Position numbers and translations under genes: made by a program. The notes under the pieces were generated by a model that was not told the origin of the DNA, did no database searches, and saw only the letters and a program-made list of their open reading frames with translations. A DNA stretch of 41,521 nt, from IMG/VR virus record IMGVR_UViG_3300016461_000037, positions 1-41,521 of that record. One strand, given 5' to 3'. This document shows, piece by piece, positions 15,132 to 22,911 of the stretch (its first letter is position 1; each line of letters begins with the position of its first letter). The DNA is from a virus.

Positions 15132-15371
15132 ATGCTCTCACTCACTGTCCGCGTAGGGCAAGCCGTTCAACTTGGCGACGTCGCCGTGATCAAGGTGGAA
15201 GAGAAGTCCGGACGCAATGTCCGTCTTGTCTTTGCCACCGCGATACAGGGCATCACAGTGTTGGCCGACGGCATCATCCCGAAGCGTTTCACCTTGGGGA
15301 TCTCGGGTGAGCGCAAAGTCGTCGACATGCCCATGTCCGCGCCCAATACTCGGCTCCAGGCCGCTGGTTGA
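15132..15371 (+). CDS. CsrA-like small regulator
   Basis: 79-residue protein that aligns along its length with CsrA: MLSLTVRVGQAVQLGD against the CsrA start, then strands with GRNVRLVFA and ITVLADGIIP. CsrA is a dimeric beta-sheet protein that binds GGA in mRNA leaders and controls translation. Two residues important for RNA binding in the E. coli protein, Arg6 and Arg44, appear as Val6 and Ala45 here, so binding may differ or be lost. A 20-residue extension follows. It sits between scaffold and an opposite-strand gene, shortly before the structured capsid leader. AGAAAGG lies upstream of ATG 15132. Confidence 0.78.
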   Translation: MLSLTVRVGQAVQLGDVAVIKVEEKSGRNVRLVFATAIQGITVLADGIIPKRFTLGISGERKVVDMPMSAPNTRLQAAG

Positions 15372-15392
15372 CAGAGCGGCCTCAAATTCGGC

Positions 15393-15422
15393 TTTGGTTG
15401 CTCGAGCTGTTGAGCAACCAAA
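15393..15422. terminator. Bidirectional terminator-like hairpin between convergent genes
   Basis: TTTGGTTGCTC (15393-15403) and GAGCAACCAAA (15412-15422) are perfectly complementary over 11 bp with an eight-base loop. It lies in the 77-base gap between the csrA-like gene (plus) and the 15449-16168 gene (minus), ending transcripts from both. U-tracts are only three bases, so efficiency is uncertain. Confidence 0.6.
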
Positions 15423-15448
15423 CACTTCAAATTTCGTTGTTCGCAACT

Positions 15449-16168
15449 TTAATAAAGCAACAGCTGAAGCACTGCTTCCATTACTGGCAGCACAATCATG
15501 ACTTCTCGCGGGGTGGATTGTTCGCGACTATGGGTGAGTGCACTGAGTTTTTTTTGAAGCGACTCGATCAGTTTGATTGCTCGATCTACGATTTCCGAGT
15601 CATTTTTCGACGGACCGCCCTTTCGGTTATTCATTGCATACTTAATCCGCATAGCGCGTGAGATTCCACTTTGACTGCCTTGTGCGGGGACAAAATCGGG
15701 CTGTGCCTTTATTTTATCCGCAGGGGCGAGGTGATGCAGAAGTTGATCGATAAGTTCGCGTGCCGAACTGGCGGCCTGGCTTGGAGCGTCCGGCAGCGTG
15801 CTTGCGGCCGCAGCCCAAGCGCCACGCCTGCGTTCCGCTAGTTGGGGTGACAGCTCCATTAACATCAAATCTAAATCGTCAGGCGCACCACGTTTCTCTG
15901 CTGATCTTCCCGCCTCTGTTATTCGGAGCCAATTCTCAGGATCAACCATGTCATCATATGTCGGTTCTAAGAGCCCATCTTTGATAAGGTTTGGAAAAAT
16001 CCGAGCTACCTGACTGCGTTCCTCTGGTGTGAACTGTCGGCCAAGTTCCGTTTCTAAAGCCCCGTCTTGATAGGTTCTGCCGAGAACGTTCATCTTGTGT
16101 GCCTTCGGCGTCTTCGCGAAATATCGCAAGACCAGCAAGTTAAGGTCTCTCTCGTTGAGTTGCATCAT
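15449..16168 (-). CDS. Opposite-strand accessory gene, possible defence-related protein
   Basis: 239-residue protein from the ATG at 16168, preceded by GCGGGAA; an in-frame ATG at 16210 lacks a ribosome-binding site. The N-terminal 100 residues look like a winged helix (LNLLVLRYFAKTPKAHKMNV, then FPNLIKDGLLEPTYDD). The C-terminal 150 are helical, with SSARELIDQLLHHLAPADKI, RAMRIKYAMNNRKGG and SALTHSREQSTPREVM ending in VLQLLL. This resembles the C-terminal domain of proteins annotated as predicted pPIWI-associating nucleases, from memory and unchecked. Base composition looks AT-richer than its neighbours. It is transcribed against the late genes, so it is probably expressed in the lysogen as a moron, perhaps for superinfection defence. 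Confidence 0.6.
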   Translation of the reverse strand: MMQLNERDLNLLVLRYFAKTPKAHKMNVLGRTYQDGALETELGRQFTPEERSQVARIFPNLIKDGLLEPTYDDMVDPENWLRITEAGRSAEKRGAPDDLDLMLMELSPQLAERRRGAWAAAASTLPDAPSQAASSARELIDQLLHHLAPADKIKAQPDFVPAQGSQSGISRAMRIKYAMNNRKGGPSKNDSEIVDRAIKLIESLQKKLSALTHSREQSTPREVMIVLPVMEAVLQLLLY

Positions 16169-16188
16169 TCTGTTTCCCGCCGCTCCCG

Positions 16189-16267
16189 TTGCGCTATCTA
16201 AGTTTTCCATGTATCAGTTGATTATTGCGCATGACGTGCTCCTAACTCAATCAGGAGATACGTCATG
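16189..16267 (+). promoter_or_regulatory. Structured late leader 1 (capsid)
   Basis: TTGCGC (16189-16194), 17 bases, TATCAG (16212-16217), then nine bases to GCGCATGACGTGC (16227-16239). CATGACGT (16230-16237) pairs with ACGTCATG (16260-16267), which contains the start codon. CTCCT (16239-16243) pairs with the Shine-Dalgarno AGGAG (16253-16257). The transcript should begin near the conserved block, with the hairpin at its 5' end. Confidence 0.7.
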
Positions 16268-17371
16268 GCCGGTCCTACGACCATCGCATTTGGTGATCCA
16301 AAAGCCCAGAAGAAGTGGTCTGGTTCACTTTTCATCGACACCACCAAGAAAAGCTACTTCGACCGCAAATTTGTTTCCACGGAAGACAACTCTGTTATTC
16401 AGCGTTTGACCGATCTGGAATCGGATGCGGGCGATACGATCGATTTCGATCTGTCCGTTCAGCTTCGCCAAAAGCCCACCACCGGTGACAACCGTCTCCA
16501 GGGCAAGGAAGAGAACCTCAAGTTCTTCTCCGATCAGGTCTACATCGACCAGCTGCGCCATGGTGTGTCGGCCGGTGGCAAGATGAGCCGTAAGCGCACC
16601 GTTCACAATATCCGCAAGATCGGCAAGGATCGCCTCTCCGACTATTGGGCGAAGTATATCGACGAGATGAACTTCATCTACCTGTCGGGCGCGCGCGGTA
16701 TGAACGAAGATTTCACCGAAGAAGTGACCTACGTCGGCCACGCCGGCAATCCACTTCAGGCACCCGATACGACGCATCTGATCTATGGCGGCGTTGCCAC
16801 GAGCAAGCTCACGCTCGCCGCAACCGACAAGATGTCGCGCAACGTCATCGAAAAGGCCGCCGTCGGCGCCCGCATGATGCGCTCGACCGATCCGACCACG
16901 GCGAACATGATGCCGGTCATGATCAACGGCGAAGCTCACTACGTGACGCTGATGTCTCCCTTCCAGGAGCATGATCTTCGCACCGCCGATGCCGGTGGCT
17001 GGCTGGAAATTCAGAAAGCGGCCGCCACCGCTGAAGGCCGAAACAACCCAATCTTCAAGGGCGGCCTTGGCATGATCAACAACGTCGTGCTTCACAGCCA
17101 TGAAAGCGTCATTCGCTTCAGTGATTTCGGCGCAGGCGGCAACGTCGCGGCTGGCCGCGCCCTGTTCCTTGGGCGTCAGGCTGGTGTCGTTGCCTATGGC
17201 TCTTCCAGCGGCCTACGCTTCTCCTGGACGGAAGAAATGCAGGATCACGGCAATGAACCTGTCATCTCGGCCGGTTTGATCCTCGGTGTGAAGAAGACGC
17301 GCTTCAACGACAAGGACTTCGGCGTAGTCGCCATCGACACAGCCGCGAAGAACCCGAACGCTGCCGCCTGA
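16265..17371 (+). CDS. Major capsid protein, N4-gp56 family
   Basis: 368-residue shell protein of the N4-gp56/DUF4043 family. Supporting stretches are AQKKWSGSLFIDTTKKSYFD at 14-33, GDTIDFDLSVQLRQKPTTGD near 56-75, the central QVYIDQLRHGVSAGGKMSRK, and the C-terminal VVAYGSSSGLRFSWTEEMQD followed by GNEPVISAGLILGVKKTRF. It forms the icosahedral head with portal and scaffold. The start codon and AGGAG ribosome-binding site lie in the 3' arm of leader hairpin 1, so translation start should need melting of that stem. A strong hairpin follows the gene. Confidence 0.92.
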   Translation: MAGPTTIAFGDPKAQKKWSGSLFIDTTKKSYFDRKFVSTEDNSVIQRLTDLESDAGDTIDFDLSVQLRQKPTTGDNRLQGKEENLKFFSDQVYIDQLRHGVSAGGKMSRKRTVHNIRKIGKDRLSDYWAKYIDEMNFIYLSGARGMNEDFTEEVTYVGHAGNPLQAPDTTHLIYGGVATSKLTLAATDKMSRNVIEKAAVGARMMRSTDPTTANMMPVMINGEAHYVTLMSPFQEHDLRTADAGGWLEIQKAAATAEGRNNPIFKGGLGMINNVVLHSHESVIRFSDFGAGGNVAAGRALFLGRQAGVVAYGSSSGLRFSWTEEMQDHGNEPVISAGLILGVKKTRFNDKDFGVVAIDTAAKNPNAAA

Positions 17372-17380
17372 TTGATGGAT

Positions 17381-17401
17381 GCCGCAGCCACGCGCTGCGG
17401 C
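17381..17401 (+). other. Intercistronic hairpin after the capsid gene
   Basis: GCCGCAGC (17381-17388) pairs with GCTGCGGC (17394-17401), eight GC-rich pairs, loop CACGC. No U-run follows (TCCTCCCCCTT), so it is more likely a 3' stabiliser or weak attenuator of the abundant capsid message than a full terminator. Confidence 0.55.
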
Positions 17402-17441
17402 TCCTCCCCCTTGTGAATTTCACCATTCGTTGGAGAACGAT

Positions 17442-17894
17442 ATGACCATTTTCCAGAGCGATGCCATCAAGGGCATTGTACCAACGCCCTACCCGGCCTT
17501 TGCCGGTGTGGCAGTTACAACCCGTTTCACAATCACCGTGCCCGCCACGGCCGCTGCGAACGACATCCTTGAAGCCGTAATCATCCCAGCTGGCACCCGC
17601 CCCGCAGACATCTTCATCGATGCTGACGACGTTGACGGCGGTGCCGGCATTACGTTCGATCTCGGTGTCATGAGCGGAGCGGTGGGGTCAAAGGACCCAG
17701 CGCGCACGTGTGGCGCTGAATTCTTCGCCGCTTCCGCGCTGGGGCAGACCGGCGGCGTGGCGCATCCCACGCTTGTCAGCGCGTACCGCGTCGCCGCGTC
17801 CAACGTCGAACGCTCGATTGGCATCAAGATCAAAACCGCCGCCGCCACGCCGCAGGCAGGCGTGATCGGCATCACACTCACCGTCGTAGCGTAG
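17442..17894 (+). CDS. Capsid-associated (decoration or vertex) protein
   Basis: 150-residue protein starting at ATG 17442 with TTGGAG upstream; the longer frame from 17379 has an unlikely Pro/Ala-rich start in the capsid hairpin. The composition is Ala/Thr/Val-rich and strand-forming: AFAGVAVTTRFTITVPATAA, then VIIPAGTRPADIFIDADDVD, then a C-terminal PQAGVIGITLTVVA. The position right after the capsid gene and the beta-rich small size fit a head-stabilising protein. The gene is bracketed by two strong hairpins. Family inferred from context. Confidence 0.6.
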   Translation: MTIFQSDAIKGIVPTPYPAFAGVAVTTRFTITVPATAAANDILEAVIIPAGTRPADIFIDADDVDGGAGITFDLGVMSGAVGSKDPARTCGAEFFAASALGQTGGVAHPTLVSAYRVAASNVERSIGIKIKTAAATPQAGVIGITLTVVA

Positions 17895-17923
17895 AGCTGG
17901 GGCGAGATACGCCACGACGTGAG

Positions 17924-17955
17924 GACGGCAGCTGGTGTCGATATCAGCTGCCGTC
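17924..17955 (+). other. Terminator-like hairpin after the decoration gene
   Basis: GACGGCAGCTG (17924-17934) and CAGCTGCCGTC (17945-17955) form a perfect 11-bp stem with a ten-base loop. It fills the 87-base gap before the next gene. There is no U-tract, so it probably attenuates or protects the upstream capsid-region message. Confidence 0.6.
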
Positions 17956-17981
17956 AACCTTAACCGCAACAGGAGAGCCCC

Positions 17982-18563
17982 ATGCCTCTAATCGAATGCA
18001 CAGTCGGTCCAGCTGAAGCCACCGTAGGCGGCCGGAATTACGCTTTTGAGCGTGACAGTTTCATGCGCTACGTCGCTCGTGTGCACAATGCGCGGCATGT
18101 AGCGTGTTTTCTTGGCTCCCCTGTTTACCGCGAAGTCGACGAAATCCCGGCGGTCGAGCCCGAAGTCGACGAAGACGACACCGAAGACACCGAAGACACC
18201 GAAGACACCGAAGACAATAATCCTCCTGCACCTCCTATTGCGCAAGCGCCAGGCATTCAGGTCATTGTGCCGAGTGAGCTTTTCCCGCCGGTTCCGGTTG
18301 CGCCTTCTACTCTTCCGCCGGTTCCGTCTTCGGATAGCCAGACCGAAGAGAGCGAAGAAGCAAAAGCACTCGCGGCCGCAATTCAGGCGTCGGCCGACAA
18401 GGCCTTGGCCGAACACAAGGCCAAGCTTGTACCGCCGGCTGAACTGGTTGGCTCGGTGCCAGCGGCTCCCGTTGTTCCGAAAGAGACGACTTTTCCTCCG
18501 CTCAGCGAAAAGACCGCCAAGCCTGCGGGCAATCGCGCTGCGCGCCGTCGCGGAAAGAAGTAA
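17982..18563 (+). CDS. Hypothetical head protein with acidic DTE repeats
   Basis: 193-residue protein with AGGAG before ATG 17982. The first 50 residues look folded (TVGGRNYAFERDSFMRYVAR, then CFLGSPVYREV). Residues 55-78 are almost all Asp/Glu/Thr because of a four-fold nine-base repeat. The middle is Pro-rich, then a charged helix (ALAAAIQASADKALAEHKAK), and the end is basic (NRAARRRGKK). The split of acidic and basic ends suggests an internal or assembly protein that contacts DNA or capsid. No family recognised. Confidence 0.6.
   Translation: MPLIECTVGPAEATVGGRNYAFERDSFMRYVARVHNARHVACFLGSPVYREVDEIPAVEPEVDEDDTEDTEDTEDTEDNNPPAPPIAQAPGIQVIVPSELFPPVPVAPSTLPPVPSSDSQTEESEEAKALAAAIQASADKALAEHKAKLVPPAELVGSVPAAPVVPKETTFPPLSEKTAKPAGNRAARRRGKK
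18177..18212 (+). repeat. Four tandem copies of GACACCGAA
   Basis: Exact nine-base tandem repeat (4 units), in frame, encoding Asp-Thr-Glu repeats in the 17982-18563 gene. Slippage here would change the length of the acidic tract by three residues without a frameshift. Confidence 0.85.
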
Positions 18564-18566
18564 TCG

Positions 18567-19271
18567 ATGCCAACCGGCCGCGAGATCATGAAACAGGCCA
18601 GCGTGATACTCAATGACGATGAGTATGTGCGCTGGCCCATGTCTGAACTCAAGGACTGGATCAATGAAGGGGTTCGCGCGATTGTTCTCGCGAAGCCTTC
18701 AGCGTCATCAAAGAGCATTGCGCTGAAGCTTGCCGTCGGCACCCTACAGTACATCTCGGCCGACAGTGCACCAGCCGTTCCATTATCGCTCGTGAAGATC
18801 GTTCGGAACCTCAAATCCGATGTTCTTCCGCGCGTAGGTAGCCGCACGATCACGGCCACGCTCGGCACGCTGCTTGATGCGCAAGACCCCTTTTGGCATG
18901 ATCCCTTGCGGACCCGGTACAAGAAGGAAGCGCTGCACTACGTCTATGACGAGAACAATCCGCTCGAATTCTACGTCTACCCAGGCAACGACGGCACCGG
19001 TGTACTTGAGGCGATCATATCGTTCCTGCCTGACCCGCTGAAGGCGACCGGATCGGAAAACGAGATCGCGTCTTATGCAGGTGAGGTTGGCCTGCCAGAG
19101 CCGTATTCCGTGCCCCTGCTCGACTATGTCCTCTACCGAGCCTTGAGCAAGGACGATTTGACCGGAAATCCGACGCAGGCCGGGGCTCACTACCAGCAGT
19201 TCGCAACAGCCGTTGGTTTGAAGATCCAAGTTGAGGCCGCCACGACGCCGAACGCGCGGAGATCCGCATGA
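18567..19271 (+). CDS. Head-tail connector/adaptor protein, DUF6682-like
   Basis: 234-residue protein starting three bases after the previous stop. MPTGREIMKQASVILNDDEY, then WPMSELKDWINEGVRAIVLA is the usual start of a podoviral adaptor family, followed by strand regions (EFYVYPGNDGTGVLEAIISF) and the late LLDYVLYRALSKDDLTGNPT with a helix around QAGAHYQQFATAVG. It likely binds below the portal as the connector for tail proteins. Its stop overlaps the next start (ATGA). Confidence 0.8.
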   Translation: MPTGREIMKQASVILNDDEYVRWPMSELKDWINEGVRAIVLAKPSASSKSIALKLAVGTLQYISADSAPAVPLSLVKIVRNLKSDVLPRVGSRTITATLGTLLDAQDPFWHDPLRTRYKKEALHYVYDENNPLEFYVYPGNDGTGVLEAIISFLPDPLKATGSENEIASYAGEVGLPEPYSVPLLDYVLYRALSKDDLTGNPTQAGAHYQQFATAVGLKIQVEAATTPNARRSA

Positions 19272-19897
19272 CGTCCATGGTCGATATCGAAGAGTTTCTG
19301 CCGGACGTCTTGGCGTATGCGCCGAGTTGCCCCGTGCCTTTGGCCTACCGTTGGATTCGAGATGCAGCCAAGCAGATCTGTGTCCGGGGCATGATGTGGC
19401 GTGAGTGGGATCAGTTTCAGGTGACGTCTCCGGAGAGCGAAGGCGTCTGCACGTATCCTGATGCCAGCATTGAGCGCATCGAGTCCGCCAAGCTCGACAA
19501 CATCGAGCTGACCGCCGTCACACCTGGTTGGCTCGATAGCAACGTGCGGGACTGGGAATCGTATTCTGACAACGGTCAGGGCAAATGGGTCACCCAGATC
19601 AGCCCGAACACGGTAACCGTTGTTCCGAAAGTGACCGGGATGCTTAAGTTGCGCCTGGTGCTCGTTCCCTCGCGCACCGCCGAAATGCTTCCGGCCTTTC
19701 TGCTCGATCAGCATGCGACCGAGATCAGCAAAGGCGCGGCCGGCCGCGTCCTCACCACTCCCAACAAAGAATTCGCAAATCCCCAATTGGGCTTGGCGAT
19801 GATCGGTGAATTCACCGCAGCACTCGACACCATCGCTGTGAAAGCGGCGAAGGGACAGCAAACGGCGCGCCTTCACACCAAAGGTCGATATTTTTAG
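19268..19897 (+). CDS. Tail adaptor/structural protein
   Basis: 209-residue protein, translationally coupled to the adaptor gene by ATGA. The N-terminus MVDIEEFLPDVLAYAPSC, CPVPLAYRWIRDAAKQICVR is typical of a helical connector-type protein in this gene order; the middle is strand-rich (KLDNIELTAVTPGWLDS) and the C-terminus has a helix (EFTAALDTIAVKAAKGQ). Probably part of the neck or tail tube in the same complex as the previous protein. Function inferred from order. Confidence 0.65.
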   Translation: MTSMVDIEEFLPDVLAYAPSCPVPLAYRWIRDAAKQICVRGMMWREWDQFQVTSPESEGVCTYPDASIERIESAKLDNIELTAVTPGWLDSNVRDWESYSDNGQGKWVTQISPNTVTVVPKVTGMLKLRLVLVPSRTAEMLPAFLLDQHATEISKGAAGRVLTTPNKEFANPQLGLAMIGEFTAALDTIAVKAAKGQQTARLHTKGRYF

Positions 19898-19908
19898 GAG
19901 ACTATGGC

Positions 19909-20325
19909 ATGGCCGCTTCAACGTATGCCGCCAACAAATTGCTCGATCTGCTTCTGCGCGGTGTGGCCTTTGTGCCTCCGACACGGGTCTACGTATCCTT
20001 GCACACCGCTGACCCGGGCAACGCTGGCGGAAACGAGATCACTCTCACCGCCTGGCCCGCTTACGTTCGCAAGGACCCGGCGAACGGCGGCGCAATCGGG
20101 ACGGGTTTCTCGGTTGCCGCGAATAAGGCTTCAAACAATCTTCAGGAAATGCTGTGGGGCGCGCAGGACGGCGCTGCGCCGATCACCGCGACCCATTTTG
20201 CGATTTGGGATGCACTGACAAACGGCAACCTGCTGGTTTATGGCCCATTGACCGTATCAAAAATCGTGGGCCCGACGGACGAACTTGTAATCCACTCACC
20301 CGAACTCAAAATTACGGTGCAGTGA
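19909..20325 (+). CDS. Tail structural protein (fibre-attachment type)
   Basis: 138-residue protein with AGGAG just before ATG 19909. The pattern VYVSLHTADPGNAGGNEI, a mid segment VRKDPANGG, then ITATHFAIWDALTNGNLLVY and a beta-rich end is that of small phage tail proteins found next to fibre genes. It is likely a beta-sandwich domain in the tail. It overlaps the next gene by one base (TGATG). Confidence 0.65.
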   Translation: MAASTYAANKLLDLLLRGVAFVPPTRVYVSLHTADPGNAGGNEITLTAWPAYVRKDPANGGAIGTGFSVAANKASNNLQEMLWGAQDGAAPITATHFAIWDALTNGNLLVYGPLTVSKIVGPTDELVIHSPELKITVQ

Positions 20326-20837
20326 TGTTCAGTCGCGGCTCCATAAACGGCGAAGTATTGAACGCGCTTCCCCTGAACGGCGGCAGCTTTGTCGAAGAGG
20401 CATCTGGAGCCTGCGAATTCTCGGTGGTTGGATCTATTCAAGCAAATCGCCGCTTGACCGCGACTGGAGCTGCTTCGATCGCTCTTGTGGGCACTGCCGG
20501 CATCTCGCTCCGTTTGCGCGTCGGTGGTGTGTCCAGCGTTGGCATGGTTGCATCTGGGTATGCCGCACGCCGCGCGGCCGCGCGAGGGGTGTCCGAACTT
20601 GGTGTGGATTTGCTCATGACCGCTGCTCGGCGCGTCAACTTGCAGGGCACCTCGCCAATTGCAATCGACGGTATGCTCGTGCTCTCGCACACCTTCTTGC
20701 GTCGTACCGCGCCGCGGCGAATTATGGAAATGCGCCCGGAGCTCCGCAACCTCGATCATCACGGCGGCCGCAGACAAGTCACGGTTCCTAGAGAACTCAC
20801 GAACCTGACGGTCGCCAAAGATCGGAGATCGGTATGA
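20325..20837 (+). CDS. Hypothetical tail protein
   Basis: 170-residue protein starting at ATG 20325, coupled to the preceding stop; an upstream in-frame start at 20154 is a frame extension only. It begins FSRGSINGEVLNALPLNGGS, a pattern seen in small tail proteins, then Ala/Val/Gly-rich strands with repeated small-residue blocks, ending in an Arg-rich tail (APRRIMEMRPELRN). Position suggests a fibre-proximal structural protein. It ends four bases into the next gene. Confidence 0.6.
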   Translation: MFSRGSINGEVLNALPLNGGSFVEEASGACEFSVVGSIQANRRLTATGAASIALVGTAGISLRLRVGGVSSVGMVASGYAARRAAARGVSELGVDLLMTAARRVNLQGTSPIAIDGMLVLSHTFLRRTAPRRIMEMRPELRNLDHHGGRRQVTVPRELTNLTVAKDRRSV

Positions 20838-21115
20838 GCCTCGGCAGCTTCGAAAAATCTCCGGACGATGTTCTTGATTATGACGTCCTATTCGACCGCT
20901 GGTTGCCCGCCGGCGATCGCATCAGTGCGTTTACGGCCACGGTAGCCCAAACCACTGCGTCATTTCGGTCAAGCGAGTTTGCCGACACTTCCGTCAAGGT
21001 TTGGATCGCGGGCGGCGTGGCCGGTGAAAACGGCGTAGTGACCGTGGAAATCAAGACACTGCAGGGCAGGACAAAGGAAGCGTGCTTCCGACTTCGCATA
21101 AAGGATTGCAGCTGA
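20834..21115 (+). CDS. Fibre-tail adaptor-like protein
   Basis: 93-residue protein starting ATGA-coupled at 20834. It has the pattern KSPDDVLDYDVLFDRWLPAG, then a strand region VKVWIAGGVAGENGVVTVEI and TLQGRTKEACFRLRIKDC, which I recognise as the small family often annotated as phage fibre-tail adaptor. It probably joins the fibre encoded next to the tail. It overlaps the fibre gene by one base. Confidence 0.75.
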   Translation: MSLGSFEKSPDDVLDYDVLFDRWLPAGDRISAFTATVAQTTASFRSSEFADTSVKVWIAGGVAGENGVVTVEIKTLQGRTKEACFRLRIKDCS

Positions 21116-22239
21116 TGACCGTGAAATTCTCGAACAATGCGACTTCGACTCTGGCGGCAAGCATCACGGCCGCCGCTAGCACGCTAGCCGTGGTCTCCGC
21201 TGACGCCGATAAGTTCCCCACGCTTGCAGTCGACGAATGGTACCCGCTGACAATCGTTGATGGTGCCGGCAATATGGAGATCGTAAGGGCCACGGCCCGC
21301 GCCGGAGCCGTCATCACGATCACACGTGGCCAGGAAGGCACAACTGCCAAAGCCTTCACGGCAGGCGCGCGTGTCGACCTTCGACCAACAGCGCAAGCAC
21401 TGGCTCGATTTGCCCAGATCGGAGATGACGGCAAACTTCAGGCGTCGCAAATTCCTGATAGCGTTCAGAAGAATCTGAACGCAGTCAACAATTTTGAGTT
21501 GAACAGTTGGCTGACCGCCGATTCCCCAGCGTATATCGATTTCCACGCCAGTTTCCCGCTCAAGGATTTTGATCTGCGCATTTTTCGCAATGCCGGTGTC
21601 AATGGGGGAGCTGAAATTTCTAATCTTGGCACCGGAGGCATAATACACCGGGTCGAGGGCGGTTCATTCAGCTTTCTCGGCGGCGACGTCTTTACGGAAA
21701 AGAGCCTTCAGATCAACAGCGGTTCGCTCAATATTCAAGCGCTGAATAGTACCGCGAACGCACATACATGGTATAGGCATTCCGACGGTGCGTGGCGGGC
21801 CATAACTTACGCCGACGCGGCTGACAATTTCTTGATTGTCACGAAACGCGGCACCAAAACCTATAGCTTTTCAGAGGGCAATTTAGTGGTTCCCGGCACT
21901 GTAGCCGCCGCAAATGGTGCCGCTTACATCAACACCGACGGTAACGTCTACGGGCCGCGTTGGAATACGTGGGGTTCGTATTATGCATTTGACGCTACGA
22001 ACGCGCAAATTGAACGGCGAGCACAGGATTGGGCCAATACCCGCGTGAGCGACAGTCGCATGGCTGGCGAAATCAATCTGGACATGAACGTAAATGGCCA
22101 GCCATTCGGCGACCTCCACAATAGCGGCTACGTCCTTACAAGGGTTCAACACAGCCGTGATTTCGGCCTGCTGTTCGGCTCGCGTCAGCCCCAGCTCTAC
22201 ATCCAGAATCGCGGTTGGTTTGCCGCGTTCCCATACTGA
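21115..22239 (+). CDS. Tail fibre protein
   Basis: 374-residue receptor-binding candidate from ATG 21115 (TGATG coupling). The N-terminal 95 residues (TSTLAASITAAASTLAVVSA, then EIVRATARAGAVITITRGQE, GTTAKAFTAGARVDLRPT) form the anchor domain typical of phage fibres that sit on the tail. A coil follows, then a Ser/Asn/Gly-rich beta region and a C-terminal FGLLFGSRQPQLYIQNRGWF. No pectate-lyase or S74 motif is seen. It determines adsorption; the gene after it is probably its partner. Confidence 0.75.
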   Translation: MTVKFSNNATSTLAASITAAASTLAVVSADADKFPTLAVDEWYPLTIVDGAGNMEIVRATARAGAVITITRGQEGTTAKAFTAGARVDLRPTAQALARFAQIGDDGKLQASQIPDSVQKNLNAVNNFELNSWLTADSPAYIDFHASFPLKDFDLRIFRNAGVNGGAEISNLGTGGIIHRVEGGSFSFLGGDVFTEKSLQINSGSLNIQALNSTANAHTWYRHSDGAWRAITYADAADNFLIVTKRGTKTYSFSEGNLVVPGTVAAANGAAYINTDGNVYGPRWNTWGSYYAFDATNAQIERRAQDWANTRVSDSRMAGEINLDMNVNGQPFGDLHNSGYVLTRVQHSRDFGLLFGSRQPQLYIQNRGWFAAFPY

Positions 22240-22251
22240 CGGAGACTGACT

Positions 22252-22911
22252 GTGAAAAATTTCGGCAAACTTGTCCAAACAACCGAGACGGTTTCAATCG
22301 TTATTTCCCCAGAAAGAACGACTGACGTTCCACCCGTCTTTGATCAGGACGGCAATCTCGTAACACCTGGCCGCACGGAAACAATACCCGAGGTTCGGGA
22401 GGTTAAGCAGATCATGGTACTGCGCAACGCCGATGGCGTAGAATGGCACGAACTTTTCAAGCAGTTTCCGCACCCCTGGTACATCGCAGTTATGGATGAC
22501 GGACGGATCATTTCGATGGAAAGTGATCCGGAACAATCGCAGATTGCAGAGTGCACTCTGTGGGGAATTGATAGCAACTTTGGTTTTACCAGAGGCACGG
22601 GCGGCACGGTCTATGGCAAGATTTGGGACGGTATCAAGATCGCACCTCGCCCCGTCCTGCCGCTGACCTCGCCACTGTCGCCAGACAAATTTTACGGGTG
22701 GTTGGACAGCTTGGGAAAGCTAGATCCATTTGCTGCAGCAATCGAACAGGTGACGCCGGTAGCGAAAAAAATGACCTGCCGAAACCAGTTCAACAATTCG
22801 ACATCGTTCACCTGGGACATGGTGCTCATGACCCTTGTTGCCCCATTGGTATGGGATGCCAACTGGCAGGATCAGGTTAGCGGCTCGTGGGTCGCGGCAA
22901 GTCAGGCATAG
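22252..22911 (+). CDS. Fibre-associated protein, unknown family
   Basis: 219-residue protein with a GTG start at 22252 preceded by GGAG. The N-terminal part is strand-rich (VSIVISPERTTDVPPVFDQD, an I-P-E-V repeat region), the middle VLRNADGVEWHELFKQFPHP, WYIAVMDDGRIISM. Placed directly after the fibre it may be a second fibre component or a chaperone. The 3' end overlaps the opposite-strand acyltransferase by ten bases. Confidence 0.6.
   Translation: MKNFGKLVQTTETVSIVISPERTTDVPPVFDQDGNLVTPGRTETIPEVREVKQIMVLRNADGVEWHELFKQFPHPWYIAVMDDGRIISMESDPEQSQIAECTLWGIDSNFGFTRGTGGTVYGKIWDGIKIAPRPVLPLTSPLSPDKFYGWLDSLGKLDPFAAAIEQVTPVAKKMTCRNQFNNSTSFTWDMVLMTLVAPLVWDANWQDQVSGSWVAASQA

Noticed and set aside
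16325-17101. Minus-strand 258-codon frame opposite the capsid gene
   Set aside because: The capsid assignment on the plus strand is firm; the mirror frame is His/Val/Gly-rich with no family look.
18177-18212. Short tandem repeat considered as CRISPR-like or iteron array
   Set aside because: Units are nine bases without spacers and in frame, coding for Asp-Thr-Glu; it is a codon repeat.
19190-19984. Minus-strand 264-codon frame opposite the adaptor genes
   Set aside because: It spans the junction of two coupled plus-strand genes and has no ribosome-binding site or recognisable domain.
21115-22239. Tail fibre checked for a diversity-generating retroelement target
   Set aside because: No reverse transcriptase gene, no template repeat and no adenine-rich variable region were seen nearby.
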